DNA of 64,000 bases from Atkinsonella hypoxylon (Eukaryota; Ascomycota; Sordariomycetes; Hypocreales; Clavicipitaceae). The stretch spans positions 1 through 64,000 of the forward strand of contig JFHB01000063.1 of NCBI GenBank assembly GCA_000729835.1. Direction: 5' to 3'. Below the pieces are notes generated by a model, which saw only the letters and a list, made by a program, of their open reading frames with translations, did no database searches and was not told where the DNA came from. The translations under genes and the position numbers were made by a program. Positions 1 to 13,262 of this stretch are shown here, in pieces; the first letter of the stretch is position 1; each line of letters starts with the position of its first letter.

Positions 1-866
1 TCCTTTAGCTTTACTTTCTAGAGAGAACTAACAGCTTACTATAACTAACTAATAATTTACTGCTATTACTAATACTTAAGGATTAGAATAAGCTGTATAT
101 ATATAGAGAAATATACTAAAGAGATTTAACAGAAAATTTACTTTAATATAGATTAATTTTTAATGCTTTTAACACTATATAGAATAATCTTATATAAAGA
201 ATATACTATATAGATTTAATAAATTAGCTTTATTATATAAGATTAATTTATAGAATTTAATATTATCTAGAATAATTTTATGTAACTTTACTTATATATA
301 GAATATAGAATAAGCTTTAACGCTCTATTAGGTTTAAGGAAATCTATTAATTTAATATATAGATTTAATAGTTACTAGATTATAAGTGTAATTTAAGCAT
401 TATAAGTGTATAAAAAAATACGTAAATATAGCAACCTATACTGTAGATTGCACTATAATAATAATAATGTATACTTATGCAATAAAATAATAACTACCTT
501 TTTACGCCTTTTATAACAGCTAGATTAACAAGTTATTTAGTTTAATCTAATACGCCTTTTAATAACTAATAATTAATTTTTAGAACAGCTAAAACAGCTA
601 ATCTTTTTTGTAGAGGCAGCACTTATTACAGAATAATTCTATAGACCTATAGATCACTAGTGTATATAACTGCAATTATATATAAGTAGTTAAAAGCAAC
701 ACTTAAGTAGTTAGATTGAACAATTAACTATTATTTACTAGAACACTATTACTAGATGCTCCCTACACTAACTCTTACGACTCCTCTTACGAATCTTTGC
801 ATAACCTATTGAATCCAACAACCTATCGTTACTTCCGATAAACCCACGTCGGATCCCACCGTAACA
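1..866 (+). mobile_element. GypB-2, 3' end of a gypsy-type LTR retrotransposon
   Basis: The sequence is the reverse complement of 43427 to about 44290, which is the 3' end of the full GypB copy, so it is the sense-strand 3' untranslated part plus the 3' LTR of a second copy whose body lies upstream of the window. It ends in CCGTAACA at 866 and is followed by GGAAC (867-871), which belongs to the interrupted Cop1-A. Sister copy Cop1-B has the uninterrupted site (reverse complement of 20555-20559), so this is an insertion into Cop1-A. The left copy of the duplication is outside the window. No coding motif is visible in 1-623. Confidence 0.85.
624..866 (+). repeat. GypB-2 3' LTR (243 bp)
   Basis: Same length as, and alignable along its whole length to, the reverse complement of the GypB-1 LTRs (43427-43669, 53133-53375). 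The inner end reads TATTACAG, mutated from TGTTACGG. The outer end, about 770-866, keeps many CpG and CpA sites and the unmutated terminus CCGTAACA. Confidence 0.88.
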
Positions 867-868
867 GG

Positions 869-3800
869 AACAATCTATATAGCTAGAAGAAGAGATTAAT
901 AAATAAGTGGCATTAGGCAAATTCCACTTAAATCTACACCTAGATGTAGAACCTATATCTACAGTAAAGAAGCCTTAATCTTCTTTATAGAACCCTCCCT
1001 CTATACCTCTAGCACTCTCCCTATTACTTTCGTTAAGTGTATCTAGTAATCTAATAGGTATATTAGCAGGAATGCTACCTCCTCCCTCTCTACTATAGGA
1101 TATAAGATTTCTTCTGCTTCTAGTAGTATAACTGTTACTTCCTTCTATAATAGATCCTTCCTAGACTAATATAAAGAAAGTTCTTAACCTTATAAAGATC
1201 TATAAGAAAAGCAATAAATATAGCAGCAATATATTTAATTTTATTATGCTAAAAGTAGTTATCCTTAAAGACCTATACTAATAACTTAATTTCTTAGAAC
1301 TAGTAACAATAAAGGTATTTTTAGTAATACTAACAGGTAAAGTATATAAATTCTACCTTACAATAATTATAATAAATATAAGGATAAATTACACCTTTAA
1401 CTAAATAGTTAAAATCGTTAGACAACACTTTAAGACCTTAACTAACAAGTAGTTCTATTATTAAAGATAGAACAGTATTACATTGCGCAATATAATCGCT
1501 AAGAACCCTAATAAATCTATACTTAACTGCCTTAATATAATAATCTAGAACCTTTAAGATATCTATAATAGCCTTTTTAACTCTTTTATAGATAATTCTA
1601 AACTTATTAAGTAGACCCTTTAAGCAGTTAAAGGCATCCCTAAATGTAGTTAAGCTAAATTTATAACTAATGCAACATTCTAAGAGCTTATTAGCAACCT
1701 ACAAAAGTTAATTAGTATTGCAGAAGTACAGAAGGAAATTAGCTAATTCTACATTAGATTTAACTAACTTAATATTAATAATAAAGCCCTCTATATAAAC
1801 CGTTAATACTAACGTTTAAGAGACTTTAGCTGTAGCAGGAGTAAGACCTAAAAATAACACTACTTTATCTATAGAAAAGAAGGATATTAGTTAATAAAGT
1901 ATAGCAAAAAAGAGCGTTAAGAAGTACAGTAAAGATAGTAGAACAATAAGAAGTATAGAACTCCTTCTTTAAACAGTAAATTTAAAGCCTATCTATAAGC
2001 TTATAAAGGATTAAATAAACCTATACAGAATAATAGTTCTAATAATGCTTAAGATGTAAGTAAGGCATTTATTAAAGAATCTAATATAGCTAATAAAGGA
2101 AAAGCTTCTTAGCTAATAATTATATAATTCTTTACTAATGCTGCAACTATAGACAATAAAGCTATCTTCTAGAACCTTAAGGAAGAAGCTTGCTAGTATA
2201 CTTTACATAAGGAAGACCTATTTACAGAAGATTAATTAAATTTTATAGATCTCTTATTATATTTATTATCTTATATATTAGAAGAACGTTATTCTAGTAA
2301 GATATTTAGAGGCATCTTACTTAACACTAAAGCAGCAAGCGTATTAACAGCTAGAATTAACTAAGTATAGACATTAGTAAAGAAAATACCTTTATTAAAG
2401 ATAAATCTATCTAATTAACACTATATAATTATATTTAGCGCAGAATTAGCAACTTTAATAGGCTTTATTATAGTTTTAACAGTCTTTAGCCTAATTATAT
2501 TCTATATAATTAATATAAGCACTCTATTCTTGTATAGCATTAATAATATAGATAAGATGTATATAAAGCTTAACAACCTTAAAAACGTGCTAATTTAAGG
2601 CAATTAAAAGGTTTCTATTATCTAGAAATAAGGATATCTATAGTAGACTCTAGAAGCTACAGAAGCAGCTATATTCTTCTTATTAGAAAAGTAAATCTAT
2701 TAACTTTATTGTTAATTTAGGTATCTCTCTATATAACAATTAACGAAGATTCTACAATGTACAGAAGAAGATATTAGTAACAATAACGCTATTAATAGAA
2801 TTATATAAGTCTGCTACTACTACTAACTTAACAGTAAATTACCTAGTTAATTCTAATTTACATTAAAAGATAACTATAACTTTAACTATAAAATTATTGT
2901 TAATATTATATATCTAGACAGTAGCTCTATTCTTTACGTTATTAATTCTGCAACCTTATTCTAGGCAGCTTACTTTCTAGAACTCTAAAAGCAGAAAGCA
3001 TAAAATATCTAGAATACATTAAAAGAATGCTAGATTAATACCTATCTAGGCCCTTCTAACTAGATAGTTTATAATGCTAGAAAGAACTTTATATCTACTA
3101 AATTCTGCTATTATATATAAATATTGTCCGTTAATGTTAATAAAGTTCCTATTAAAGCCTATAACAGTATTAGTAAAGTTAAATAGTACTATAGCCTATT
3201 ACAAAGAGCTTACAACATTATTAACAATAAATTAAGCACTAATACTAGTATTATAAAGGATTAAAAGCTTTAGATAGCTGTTAAAGCTGTTAATAATTCT
3301 GCTAAACCTAATAGTTTTATGCCTATATTACTAGTCTTTAGTTCCTACCTCTATATAATAGATAATTTACCTTTAAGCCTTTCTGTAATATAATAAGCTT
3401 TAATTCTACATAAAGCTACTAATAAAGCCTAAAAGTGCCTAGCATAAAGACAAATTTACAATGCTCTTACCTCCTGCAACAGCCTAAATATAATACCTAT
3501 ATATTTACTGCCTCTATAGTTAGAAGTGTATATATAGCGTAAAAAAGAAGGCTAGTAAGGCCCCTATAAGCTGCTTACTATAGATAGTAAAGAATGCACT
3601 ATATAAATACCTTATAGCTCTATTTATTTCTATATAACTATTGTAAAACTCTACTACTATAATAACAATAAATCTAACAATTATTCTACTGTTTCTAACG
3701 TTATACTTAATAAAAGCAATATAGAATCTCTACCTAAAAGCAATTCTATTCTACTAAAGAAGAAAGAAAGACCTCTAAAGGCAAAATAACTAATTAATCT

Positions 3801-5184
3801 AAACCTAATATAGAAAAGAGGTTCTAGAAGACTAAGAAAGAACTCTCTTTCTATTCTAATTAATTCTACACAAAATTCCTCTACTTCTAATAATAAACTA
3901 AATAGATATATTACTGTTTTTAGCCTAACTGCTAGTAGTTCTTATAATCTTAATCCTAGTAGTAATATTAATTCTACTTATATATTGCTGTATAAATTTA
4001 GCAATAAAATTTTCTTTTCTATAAAAGAAATAGTAAACTATAACTTAGCTATATAACTAAGGAAAAACAATAAGATTACAGCAAAAGGTACTCTATTTAA
4101 GGCATTTAACTAAGCTAAAATTAACGCACTATTAGCTAAAGACGTCTTCTAATTTATTAAATTTAACCTTACTATATATAACAACTGTATCTTTAAATCT
4201 TATATAGTTTAAGAAGTTAAAGGAAAAGGAACTATATTACTGTATAAGAAGTTAAGACTAGTTATCTAAGGATATAATAACAGTAATAAATTGTTAATTT
4301 TAACGCAATCTCTAACAATTTAATAAGCTAGTTAACGCCTAATTGTAGCACTAGCTCTATCTCTCTAAAAACGCAATATTGTCTTATAGATCTACAATAT
4401 TATATAGGCTTATATGCAATCTAATACTAATTTAAATAGATTAATTATTGTATAACTTCTTAACTAAATTAGACACCTATATCCCTACAATACAATAATA
4501 GAAGTAATTAAGCCTCTATATAGAATTGCTAAAGTAGGTATACATTAGTAGTCTATATACTTCTGCTACTACTGTAATAATTTAAGTATAGTTATATTAA
4601 TATATAACCCCTACTTACTAATATTAAACAATAAGAATTGCTTTAGAATTATTAGAATATAGACTAACAATACACTAGAACTAAGTAATAGAACCTTCTC
4701 TAACTATAAGGAATCTAAACTGTAGAAAGCTAATTTTACTATAAAGCTAAAGTAGAGCCTAACAGCAGAAACGCTACTAATTTTTAATAGATATATATTA
4801 ACTAAATCTAATAACAGTACTTTAACTCTTCGCTAAAAAGGTTAAAGTAAGAGGATTTAACCTATTAATACTACTAGTGTTAGTATAGATTTAACGAAAC
4901 AATAGTACATTAAGCAATAAGCCTGCAGTGTATATATTGCTACAATCTGTTAACTAGAAGCTGCATTTAACCTTTCTATTGCTGTACAACAGCAAGATAT
5001 TACAATTAATAATATTAAGCAGCTAAATAAGAGGCTCTAATAGTAGATTAACAACTAGACCTATAGATTATAATACATCCTAATAGACCTTCCCTCTGCT
5101 AAATTATATATATTTATTGATAGATCCTTTGCAAACAATAAAGATTTAAGCTCCTAGATAGAATATATAATTATTCTAGGCAAC
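869..5184 (+). pseudogene. Cop1-A gag-pol pseudogene, first part
   Basis: This is a broken copia polyprotein (gag, protease, integrase, reverse transcriptase, start of RNase H). The frame is in register with Cop1-C gag and is interrupted by dozens of TAA/TAG. A protease-like LDSSS (from LDSGS) is at about 2914-2928. Integrase probably follows, but I could not place its catalytic residues. Reverse transcriptase includes a segment that reads as QAYMQSNT once one stop is read as Gln, near 4405-4432. The catalytic site reads stop-T-N-N-T-L at 4660-4677, a mutated QTDDTL. RNase H begins near 5090 with IDRSFANN, from a VDGSFANN type sequence. It is cut at 5184 by GypA-1. All identifications rest on motifs seen by eye and the general domain order of Ty1/copia elements. 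Confidence 0.8.
5180..5184. repeat. Target-site duplication GCAAC, left copy of GypA-1
   Basis: GCAAC directly precedes the GypA-1 5' LTR and is repeated at 13263-13267 directly after the 3' LTR. The empty site is in Cop1-B (reverse complement of 16242-16246, there mutated to GCAAT). Confidence 0.93.
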
Positions 5185-5507
5185 TGTTATGGACTCGAGC
5201 CTTAGGCTTAGGTCTTTCAGTAGAGAGAGGACAGCAGGAGAGGGACAGAGATCTATATAAGTAAAGGGATAGAAGCAAGCTGCATTTGTCTAGAGGTTAC
5301 CTAAACTTTACTAGGCCCTAGAGAGAGGACCTTAGCTATAAAGTATATACTAAAAGGGGCTCCTAAGGGGATAAACCTACCCCTAAATATATAGTATAAA
5401 GGTATAAGGAGGCTTCTAGTTCCTTCTCTCTTCCTCCTTTTCTCTCTATAATTATAGTTCTTATTATAAACGCTAGTTAGCAGTAGTTACTAGGTTAGTC
5501 TATTATA
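5185..5507 (+). repeat. GypA-1 5' LTR (323 bp)
   Basis: Starts TGTTATGGACTCGAGCC and ends TCTATTATA, a mutated TCCATTACA. The outer (left) half is well preserved and the inner (right) end is mutated. The 3' LTR shows the opposite pattern. Confidence 0.92.
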
Positions 5508-5589
5508 TACTATAATTATTCTATAGATAGAACACTAGCAAGAATAATATTATTTAGTTATAGCAATAAGGGCCTAGCTAGTTAGCTTA

Positions 5590-6650
5590 AGCACCCTTTT
5601 AACCTCTATAGAGAAATAGAGAAAAATACAGTAGAAATTAGCTAGAAAGCAGTAGAAATTGTAGTACTTTATAAATTAGTTAAGAGCTAATCCCTATAAA
5701 TAAAGGAACTATAACGCTTTATAATAAACTATATATAGAAAAAGAAGCAGCTTTAAGCTACAGTAAGCTAGCAGCTAGAGGAACCTAAATAGAAGCCTTT
5801 ACCTATAGTAAACCCTTATAATAGAAATAAATAGAGCTTTTAGGCCTAGTAAATAGTAATTACCTAAAAGCTCTAGGCTAATAGCGCCTTTATAGGCACA
5901 ATATAGAACTAGTAGTACTACTTATACTAAAGCTTATTGCCTAAGGTTTAGTAAAGAGTAGCTACCTATTATAAGGTAGGTAAAGTAAGAGAATACAATA
6001 TATAGAGGTTCCTTAATTACTTAAAATTAGTCTTTATAGATTCTTACTAATAGAACTAAGCTTTAATTAAGCTTAATTAGCTTTAATAGAGTAATAATAA
6101 GTAGTTTATAGAATTCTACGTTTATTTTAAGGAGAAAATTACACTAGTAGAAAGAGCTAACTAAAATAATAGCGTAAAGTTAGCTAAGTTATAAATAGCG
6201 CTTAATAAAGAAATAAAGGATTATAGTATAAAGAGAGATATTCTTTATTATAACTACCTTTAGGCAGTAAAGCGCTACTATAGTATTACGCTAAACCTTA
6301 AGTTATATTATATTAAGGAATAACACTAGCTAAAATGTAGCTCTAGCTCTAAAGGGCTCTAGAATAGTAACACTAAAATAACTAAGGTTAACGCTATAGA
6401 AACCTAATAGAGATAGAAAGAGAGCGTAAAAAAATCTAGAGTAAAACAACTAAATAAAGATACTTTATAAGTAAAGTAGGCATTTAAGGCTAAACTTAAA
6501 AAATACTGCTAAAAAAGGTAATACCTTTAGTGTAAGTTATTTTAATACTATATTTAAGGATATAGATAGTAACTAGTAAAATATAAGCTAGAGTTAACTA
6601 GTGTATAAGCAGCAGCAATAGATAATATATAGAAGGAGAACTTTAATAAG
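5590..6650 (+). pseudogene. GypA-1 gag pseudogene
   Basis: Reading through TAG/TAA gives a gag-like protein with a retrotrans-gag type stretch at about 6110-6300 (FKEKITLVERA, then AKLQIALNKEIKDYS) followed by a basic region. A possible degenerate zinc knuckle with surviving cysteines is near 6480-6550. The start codon cannot be recognised. The same reading holds in GypA-2 at the matching place (31580-32570). Confidence 0.7.
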
Positions 6651-6949
6651 TTAAGAAAAGGCTTACCTTTAGCCTTAGGCTTAATATAGAGGTAAAGGCA
6701 ATATAAATAATATAATAACCTCTATTTAGTAAGTAGCTAAAAGAAGAATATAGAGAGATAACTAAGAAAATAGATATATTACTGTTCTTTATCTCTATAC
6801 TCTTTAACTAACTATTATTCTATAATATATAGATAGATAGTAGATATAACTGCTTTACTATAATAAGTAAGAGTTTAGTGTAATACCTTAGCCTAAAGTA
6901 AGTTCTATTGCTATATAAAAGAATAGTATAAACAGTAATAAAGGTTAAA

Positions 6950-9900
6950 TAGTAGTTCTATAATAGCTACTAAAGAAGCGCCTTAATTGCTTCTTTAGTT
7001 TACTTATAAGTAAATATTAATAGCTAGGTCTTCCTAGTAGTAGCCTATATAATCCTAGGCTTAACCTAAGATTATATCTTTAGAAGCCTATAGTTAGCTT
7101 ATAATAGAATTATTCTTAATGCTACTAGCTAGAGCTTATTAGTAGGTAAGGCTAAAGGCCTTATAATCTAAGCAGTAGAAGCTTAAGACGTTAAGGACCT
7201 AATAAGACTAGTATTAGTAGTAGTTTATAGCGCTCTAATAAAATAGAGCAAGAGCTAAGAGGTTACTATATGTTTTATTGCTACTAGCCTTTAGGAAATT
7301 ACCTCTATATTATTATTGTAAATATCCCTAGAAGGCCTTAATCTACTAATGCTACTACTTAAATTAAAGAACTTTTATAATCTTTTTAAAGAAGAGAAGG
7401 CCTAAGGCCTTCTACTATATAGAGAGAGGCTAGATTACTATATTAAGCTAAAACAGCAGCTAAACAGCTTCTTACTATTGCTGCTATAAGCTCTACTATA
7501 TAATATACTATAGAATTATTTATTAGAAATTAAGAGGTAAGTAATAAACCTAATAGATAAAGGATAAATTTAAGCTAGCTTCTTCTTAGTAGTAGTACTT
7601 ATTCTTTTAGCTAAAAAGCTAAGTAAAGAATAGTAATTCTATATTAATTATTAAGCCCTTAATAAGATTATAGAATAAAACTATTACCTACTTCCCTTAA
7701 TAAAGAAAACACTTAGGTTATTATTAAAGGCGCACTAGTTTACTAAACTAAATATATAGTTAGCCTTCTATAGAATCTAAATAGTAAATAGTAAGAAGTA
7801 CCTTATAGCGTTTTATATTTAGTTTAGCCTCTTTAAATAGCTAGTTTACCCCTTTAGGTTAGTAAAGGCTCTAGCTATATTTTAATAATATATTAATAGT
7901 GCACTAAAAGAGGCTCTTAGAGATTATATAATTACTTATTTAGATAATATCCTTATTTACACTAAAGGTTCTAGGAAAGACTATATATATAAGGTATAGA
8001 GAATCCTAGAAAAGTTATAGTTAGTAAAGCTACACTTAAATCTTAGGAAATACTACTTTACTACAGCTAAAGTTAAATACCTTAGCTTTATAGTTATAGT
8101 AAAAAGGGAGATATACCTAGATCTAGAGAAGATTGTAGCTATTTAGAAGTAGTAAGCTCCTACTAGGTTATAAGGGGTATAAAGCTTCCTTAAATTTATA
8201 AACTTCTACTGCAACTTTATATTAGATTTTTTAGATATTATAGAGCCTCTAGTTAACTTAATAAAGAAAGAAGTTCTATTTTAGTAGATAAAGAAATATA
8301 AGAGGTTATTTATAAGGCTTAAGAAGGCCTTTACTTTATACTTAGTCTTAGCTTAGTAGAACTCTAAGAAGAATATAGTAGTAAAGGCTAATTACTTAGA
8401 AGAGGCCCTTAGTAGCTATTTATCCTAATATAATAAAGCTAGTGTACTGCAGCCTATAGTATACTATTTAGCTAAGTTATCTCTAGCCTAATGTAACTAT
8501 ACTATTTATAATAAGGAACTTTTAGCAATAATATCTTACCTTAAAGCTTAAGTAGTAAAGTTATAGAGAGTAGTATATCCCTTTATAATCCTTATAGACT
8601 ATAAGAATCTAGAATACTTTATATCTCTATAAAAGATCTTTAAGCGTTAGGCTAGGTAGATAGAGCTTCTCTTTCTCTTTAACTACTACCTATAATACTG
8701 CTTAAGGCTATAAGTAAAGCAACTAAATATATTATTACAATAAGAGCAGGATTAAGATAAAGTAATACTATAGATAAGCTAGGTTCTTTAGCCTCTCTCT
8801 ATTAGCTGCCTTAGCACCCTCTATAGAGATAAAGAAAAGAAGAAAATTATAGAGAATATTAGAGTAAAAACAGCTAGTAAAGTAACACTAAAAAGTTAAC
8901 TAGCTATAGCTTTATAGGTGCTAGCTAGAATAACGCTATTTCTAGATAAACACTTATAAAGCCTATAGAACTAAGGAGTGTAAAAAGACCTAGTATACCT
9001 AATAAGGTTAAATATAGTTTAGAAGAGAGAGAGAAGGTTTCTATTAGAGGTAAAAATATAAAAATAGATTGTAGACTATACCCTTAATATATAAAGAGCA
9101 TTAGTCTATTAAAGCTACCTCTAGGTCCTTAAGTATAAGCTGTTAACTACTATACTAATATATAGAATATATAAGTTGCTAATATTAGGCTACTTAGAAC
9201 AAAATACTACATTTTAGGCATTAATATATAACTATTACTAGAATAGGCTGTCCTAAGATATTACTTAATATATTTAAAACTGCTACTATTATAGCAGCTA
9301 AAAGAGTAAAAGGTTGTAGTAAGGCCTCTTATAACCTATTTTAGCGCTAAATAGGTATTAGTTATAGATCTCTATAGATTTTATAATAGATTTACTAGCG
9401 CTAAACTAAGCTACGCTCTTTTACTTAATAGTTATTACTAATTGCCTTTTAAAGTATATATAGTTAGAAGTAATAACCTCTATAGAGATAAAGGAATATA
9501 TTTAGCAGTTTAAGTATTATTAGTAGTAGTTTTATAGGTTTTTAAAATAAATTATCTCTAACTATAGTTTAAATTAGTTAAGTACCTTTTAAACTACTCT
9601 TTATTGCCTTATTAGAATTAAATAATTACTATCTATATTCTATTACCTATAGATAAATAGTAAAATAAAGAGAGTTAATTAAAAAGTATAAGTAATTCTA
9701 TAAGTTATAGTTGCCTTTTTGCAGTTTAACTAGCCTAAATATCTCCTTATATATTAGCTAGCTATTAACAATAAGAATTCCTTAGTAACTAGTATAAGTT
9801 TAAACTAGGTAATATATAGGTATAATATAGACTTTATCTAAAAGCTTATAGATAAAGAGGAGTCCTAAGTTTTATATAAGAGGTAGGCTTTAGCGTTCCT

Positions 9901-10600
9901 TAAACAGCTATAGAAGAGTATAAATATTACTTAAGCTGTAATTAACTTTACCTAGTAAAGGCAGTAAGAGTAGTTAAATAGAAGCTATAGGCTAGTAAAA
10001 TAGTATAAGGTAGAGAACTTAGTTTAACTAACACTCTATTATATTAAAATAAACTGCTTAAGTTAGAAGCTTAATTAGGTTATAGTGAAGTATATAGTTA
10101 TAGATATACTAACACCTTTAACTATAAAGTTAGATATTCTACTAGAAATTTACTTAGTTTTTTATATTAACCTTATTAAGTAAGCAGCAATAAACCCCTT
10201 ACCTTTTTAGTAGCTAGCTAACTTAAAGCTTAGTTTTAAGCTAACTATAATAAATACTAATTTATCCCTTAAGGAATATAGAGTAAAGGAAATTCTAGCT
10301 ACTAAAAACGCTTTAAGCTAAAGGAGATACTATTAAGTGCTTATTAAGTAAGTAGAATTTATTTAGCCTATATAGAAACTACTAGAAAACTTTCTTAATA
10401 TAGAAGCGCTAAATTAATTTAAGTTATAGTAGAAGAACGCTTAATTTAATAATAAGCTTAATAAAGGTACAGTAAAATTTTATATAAACTTTAATAATAG
10501 CTTAGTTACTCTTAACTAAAAATAAAAGAAAATAAACTTCTCCTTATAGAGGCCTATATAACTATAAAAAAAAAAAATAAAACAAAAGAAATTTCTTAGT
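6950..10600 (+). pseudogene. GypA-1 pol pseudogene (protease, RT, RNase H, integrase, chromodomain)
   Basis: This is a gypsy polyprotein broken by many RIP stops. A protease is expected near 6950-7200, but no clear DTG survives. Reverse transcriptase lies at about 7570-8000 and includes INYQALNKII and, at 7931-7960, TYLDNILIY, where the second catalytic Asp has become Asn. RNase H lies at about 8330-8680. Integrase lies at about 9270-10100: ISIDFIIDL carries the first Asp, and a segment that reads SNYSLNQLSTF once a stop is read as Gln covers the second catalytic Asp, now Asn. The chromodomain lies at about 10271-10420 (KEYRVKEILATKNAL, then KLLENFLNIEAL). A terminal chromodomain is the hallmark of chromoviruses, which in known cases bind histone marks and steer integration. 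Confidence 0.85.
10271..10420 (+). pseudogene. GypA-1 chromodomain remnant
   Basis: The reading EYRVKEILATKNAL, then YYQVLIK followed by VEFI and KLLENFLNIEAL once single stops are read as Gln or Trp, matches the pattern YxVExIL ... YLVKWxGF ... TWExxxNL. The two Trp codons of the core are now TAG, as expected from TGG under RIP. It lies directly after integrase. The GypA-2 counterpart is at about 36252-36402. Confidence 0.75.
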
Positions 10601-12920
10601 AAGTAGTAAAGAGGCATTAGTGCTTATAGCGTAAAGGTATAACTACCTAAAAGGCGCTCTATTACTCTTTAAGTAGTTATAGAATAGAAGCTAGAGAAAC
10701 TATATAGTGTCCCTAGAGTAGTGTAAAAGTAAGAGCTAAAATAGTAGCGTTAGTAGAAGGTATAGAGGCTAGAGTAGGTAAGAATATAACTAGTGCTTTA
10801 GATTAAGGCCTTACTCTAGTAGGTATAGGTAAAAACGTAATATCTTAAATAGCTTAATGCCTTAAGCGTAAAAGTATAGTTCTAAAGGGGAAGAAAATAG
10901 AGAAGAAGAAGGCTAAAGGGGCAGTAGGCTAGGTTAGAGTTATACACTTTAGAAATATAAACAGTAATTAGTGCTATAAGTAGTTTAAGCTTTTAAGCTC
11001 TATTTAAAGGTAGGTATATTTCTAGTGTATTACCTTAAGGTTATTCTATAAGAGTAAAGGAATAATTTATAGCAGTAAAGAAGCCTTATATAGCAGCAGA
11101 GAGGCAGCAGTAGTAGAGATTAGTAGTATATAATAAGGTGTAGGTATAGGTAAAGGCAATAATAAGGGTATAGTAATAGTAGCAGTAGTAGTAAGCGTAA
11201 AAGAGAATAAGAAGTTATTATTAATATCTATAGAGATATACTTATACTTATTAGGGTTAAACTTATTATCCTTTAGGATAATAGAGGCTATAGTGCTCTT
11301 ATAGATTGCAGAAAGAGAGAGAGTAAGCGTAAAAGAGCTATTAGCCTAAGTTATATAATAAGAAGGAAAAGAGAGTATAACCTTCTCTTCTATATAATTA
11401 GTAGTAAGTATATCCTTAAGAATAGTGTTATAGTAATTATATATATTTAAGAACTTATAGGTAAAAATAGTTTAGTAGGTAAGCTAGCTAAAGTAAAAGG
11501 GAATTAATATAGACTTAACTATAAGACTTTAGTTAGTAAGTTTCTATATTCTAGTAAAGTAATACTATAGGTAAGGATGCTTAGTAAAGAGGCTTAGATT
11601 CTAGATATAGCCTCTATACCTCTATATATATAGTTAGTATTCTCTTCCTTAGCTAGAACAACAGTTATATAAGCTTTTCTTATAAAGATTATTGCAATAT
11701 AGTATATAAATGTCTTTAAGGATGTTGCTATTAGATAACTCTAAGTTGTTTAAGTCCCTTTATATAAAGAAACTGTAGATATAGCAGCAGTAAGGGACTA
11801 ATAGCACTGTAGAAGTAGGAGCAATAGAGGCACTAGTGCTAGTAATATAACTACTAAAGTTCTAGATATACTTCTAGTTAGCAAGAGAATAAGCTATATA
11901 TAAGTAAAGGGGTAGCGTACTTTAGGCTAATAAGATAATATTTTGCGATTTTAATTAGTAGGCTATTAGTAGTTAGATAAATCCTATTTAAATATATTAA
12001 AAAGAGGTTCTTTTACATTAAAAGGAGCAGCAGTAGCTATATAGTAAAGTAAGGAATTTTAGGAAACTACAATAGAATTATTTAGTTATAATATAGAGGT
12101 AAAATAAGATATAAAGGAGGAAGGAAAAGATAAAGAAGAGAAAAAAGAAATTATTTATTTTTATATTAGAAATAGCTAAGAGCTAGTTACTAGTTTATTG
12201 CACACTAAAGGGATAACAATAATAACAACTGTTTATAACCTACTAGCTATTAGTTTATTATACGCTAAGAGAATAGCACTAATAATAACTGTTTACGCCC
12301 TACACCCTTAATAATACCCCTTATATATAGATAGGTTATATATATTTAATAACTGTTTATAACAGCAATAAAAACAAAAGAGAGAGAGTGCCTCCTAGTT
12401 AATAAGAGGGATTATTATATAATAATTGCTTAGAACATAAGAAGACCTAAGGATATAGGCAGTTTATACGCTAGTAACACTAGCATTATAGCTAGCGCCT
12501 ATATAACACGCAGATAATTAATAGCTATATATAGAGGGCTATAAGGTAGAGAGAGGTAGAGGGGTTAATAGACCCTAGAAGAGTATAATTAAGTAGAGGA
12601 GGGGTATAATTAACCTATTATAGTGCAACTAATAGGTTAGTTAGCAGGGTAATTAACAGCTGTTGCTAAGGTGCTATAGGCAATTAAAAAGGAGGTAGAG
12701 TAGATATTTATTTATATATTAGCCTTACAACACTACACTAACAATAAATAGTGCGTTAGTGCAGCAATAGAACAGCTAGAGTAAAGCGCTTAAGGATAAA
12801 CGTTATACCTCTATTTTTTTATAAGTAGATAATAGGGGAAATGTAAAGAGAGAGTAGATAGAGAGTTAGCTGCTATTTACAGCACCTACTATAGACATTA
12901 AAAGGGAGTGTTATAGGGCC
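10601..12920. other. GypA-1 post-pol region, 2.3 kb, function unknown
   Basis: The stretch between the chromodomain and the polypurine tract is conserved in order and length in GypA-2 (36610-38922). No known domain is recognised. Both strands give long frames if RIP stops are ignored. The minus strand over about 10700-11350 is the more protein-like, with an acidic stretch near 11225-11280 and a run rich in Thr, Ile, Leu and Pro near 11110-11210. The plus strand over about 11220-12240 is also open apart from RIP-type stops. It could be an extra or antisense ORF, or a long 3' untranslated region. Confidence 0.5.
12189..12305 (+). repeat. Two-unit tandem repeat of about 60 bp in GypA-1
   Basis: Two consecutive units share the order TAGTTTATT, CTAA, ATAACA or ATAGCA, then TAACTGTTTA and CTA, with RIP-type differences between them. 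The same pair is present in GypA-2 at about 38190-38300, so it belongs to the element and predates both insertions. Confidence 0.6.
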
Positions 12921-12921
12921 T

Positions 12922-12937
12922 AGAAGGAGAAGGAGGG
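12922..12937 (+). other. GypA-1 polypurine tract
   Basis: An all-purine run, AGAAGGAGAAGGAGGG, ends two bases before the 3' LTR. This is the standard position for the plus-strand primer of reverse transcription and confirms the plus orientation. GypA-2 has the matching tract at 38923-38937. Confidence 0.85.
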
Positions 12938-12939
12938 TA

Positions 12940-13262
12940 TATTATAAACTTAAGCCTTAGGCTTAGGTCTTTTAGTAAAGAGAGAATAGCAGAAGAGGGA
13001 TAAAGATCTATATAGGTAAAGGGATAGAAGTAAGCTATATTTGTTTAGAGGTTACCTAGACTTTACTAGGCTCTAAAGAGAGAACCTTAGCTATAAAGTA
13101 TATACTAAAAGGGGCTCCTAAGGGGATAGACCTACCCCTAAATATATAGTATAGGGGCATAGGGAGGCTTCTGGTTCCTTCTCTCTTCCTCCTTTCCTCC
13201 CTATAATTATAGTTCTCATTATAGACGCTAGTTAGCAGCAGCCACTAGGTCAGTCCATTACA
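12940..13262 (+). repeat. GypA-1 3' LTR (323 bp)
   Basis: The inner end is mutated (TATTATAAACTTAAGCC for TGTTATGGACTCGAGCC). The outer end keeps GTCAGTCCATTACA intact. It is the same length as the 5' LTR. Confidence 0.92.

Larger units (their letters stand above)
5185..13262 (+). mobile_element. GypA-1, gypsy chromovirus LTR retrotransposon, 8078 bp
   Basis: A complete but RIP-dead element bounded by 323-bp LTRs (TGTT...TACA) and a perfect GCAAC duplication. The order gag, reverse transcriptase, RNase H, integrase, chromodomain is that of a Ty3/gypsy chromovirus. A further 2.3 kb lies between the chromodomain and the 3' LTR. The second copy in this window is GypA-2 (31167-39262), which is collinear throughout. 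Confidence 0.93.

Noticed and set aside
5508..5530. Primer binding site of GypA-1
   Set aside because: The bases after the LTR (TACTATAATTATTC) match no tRNA 3' end that I can recognise, and RIP has altered this stretch, so no call is made.
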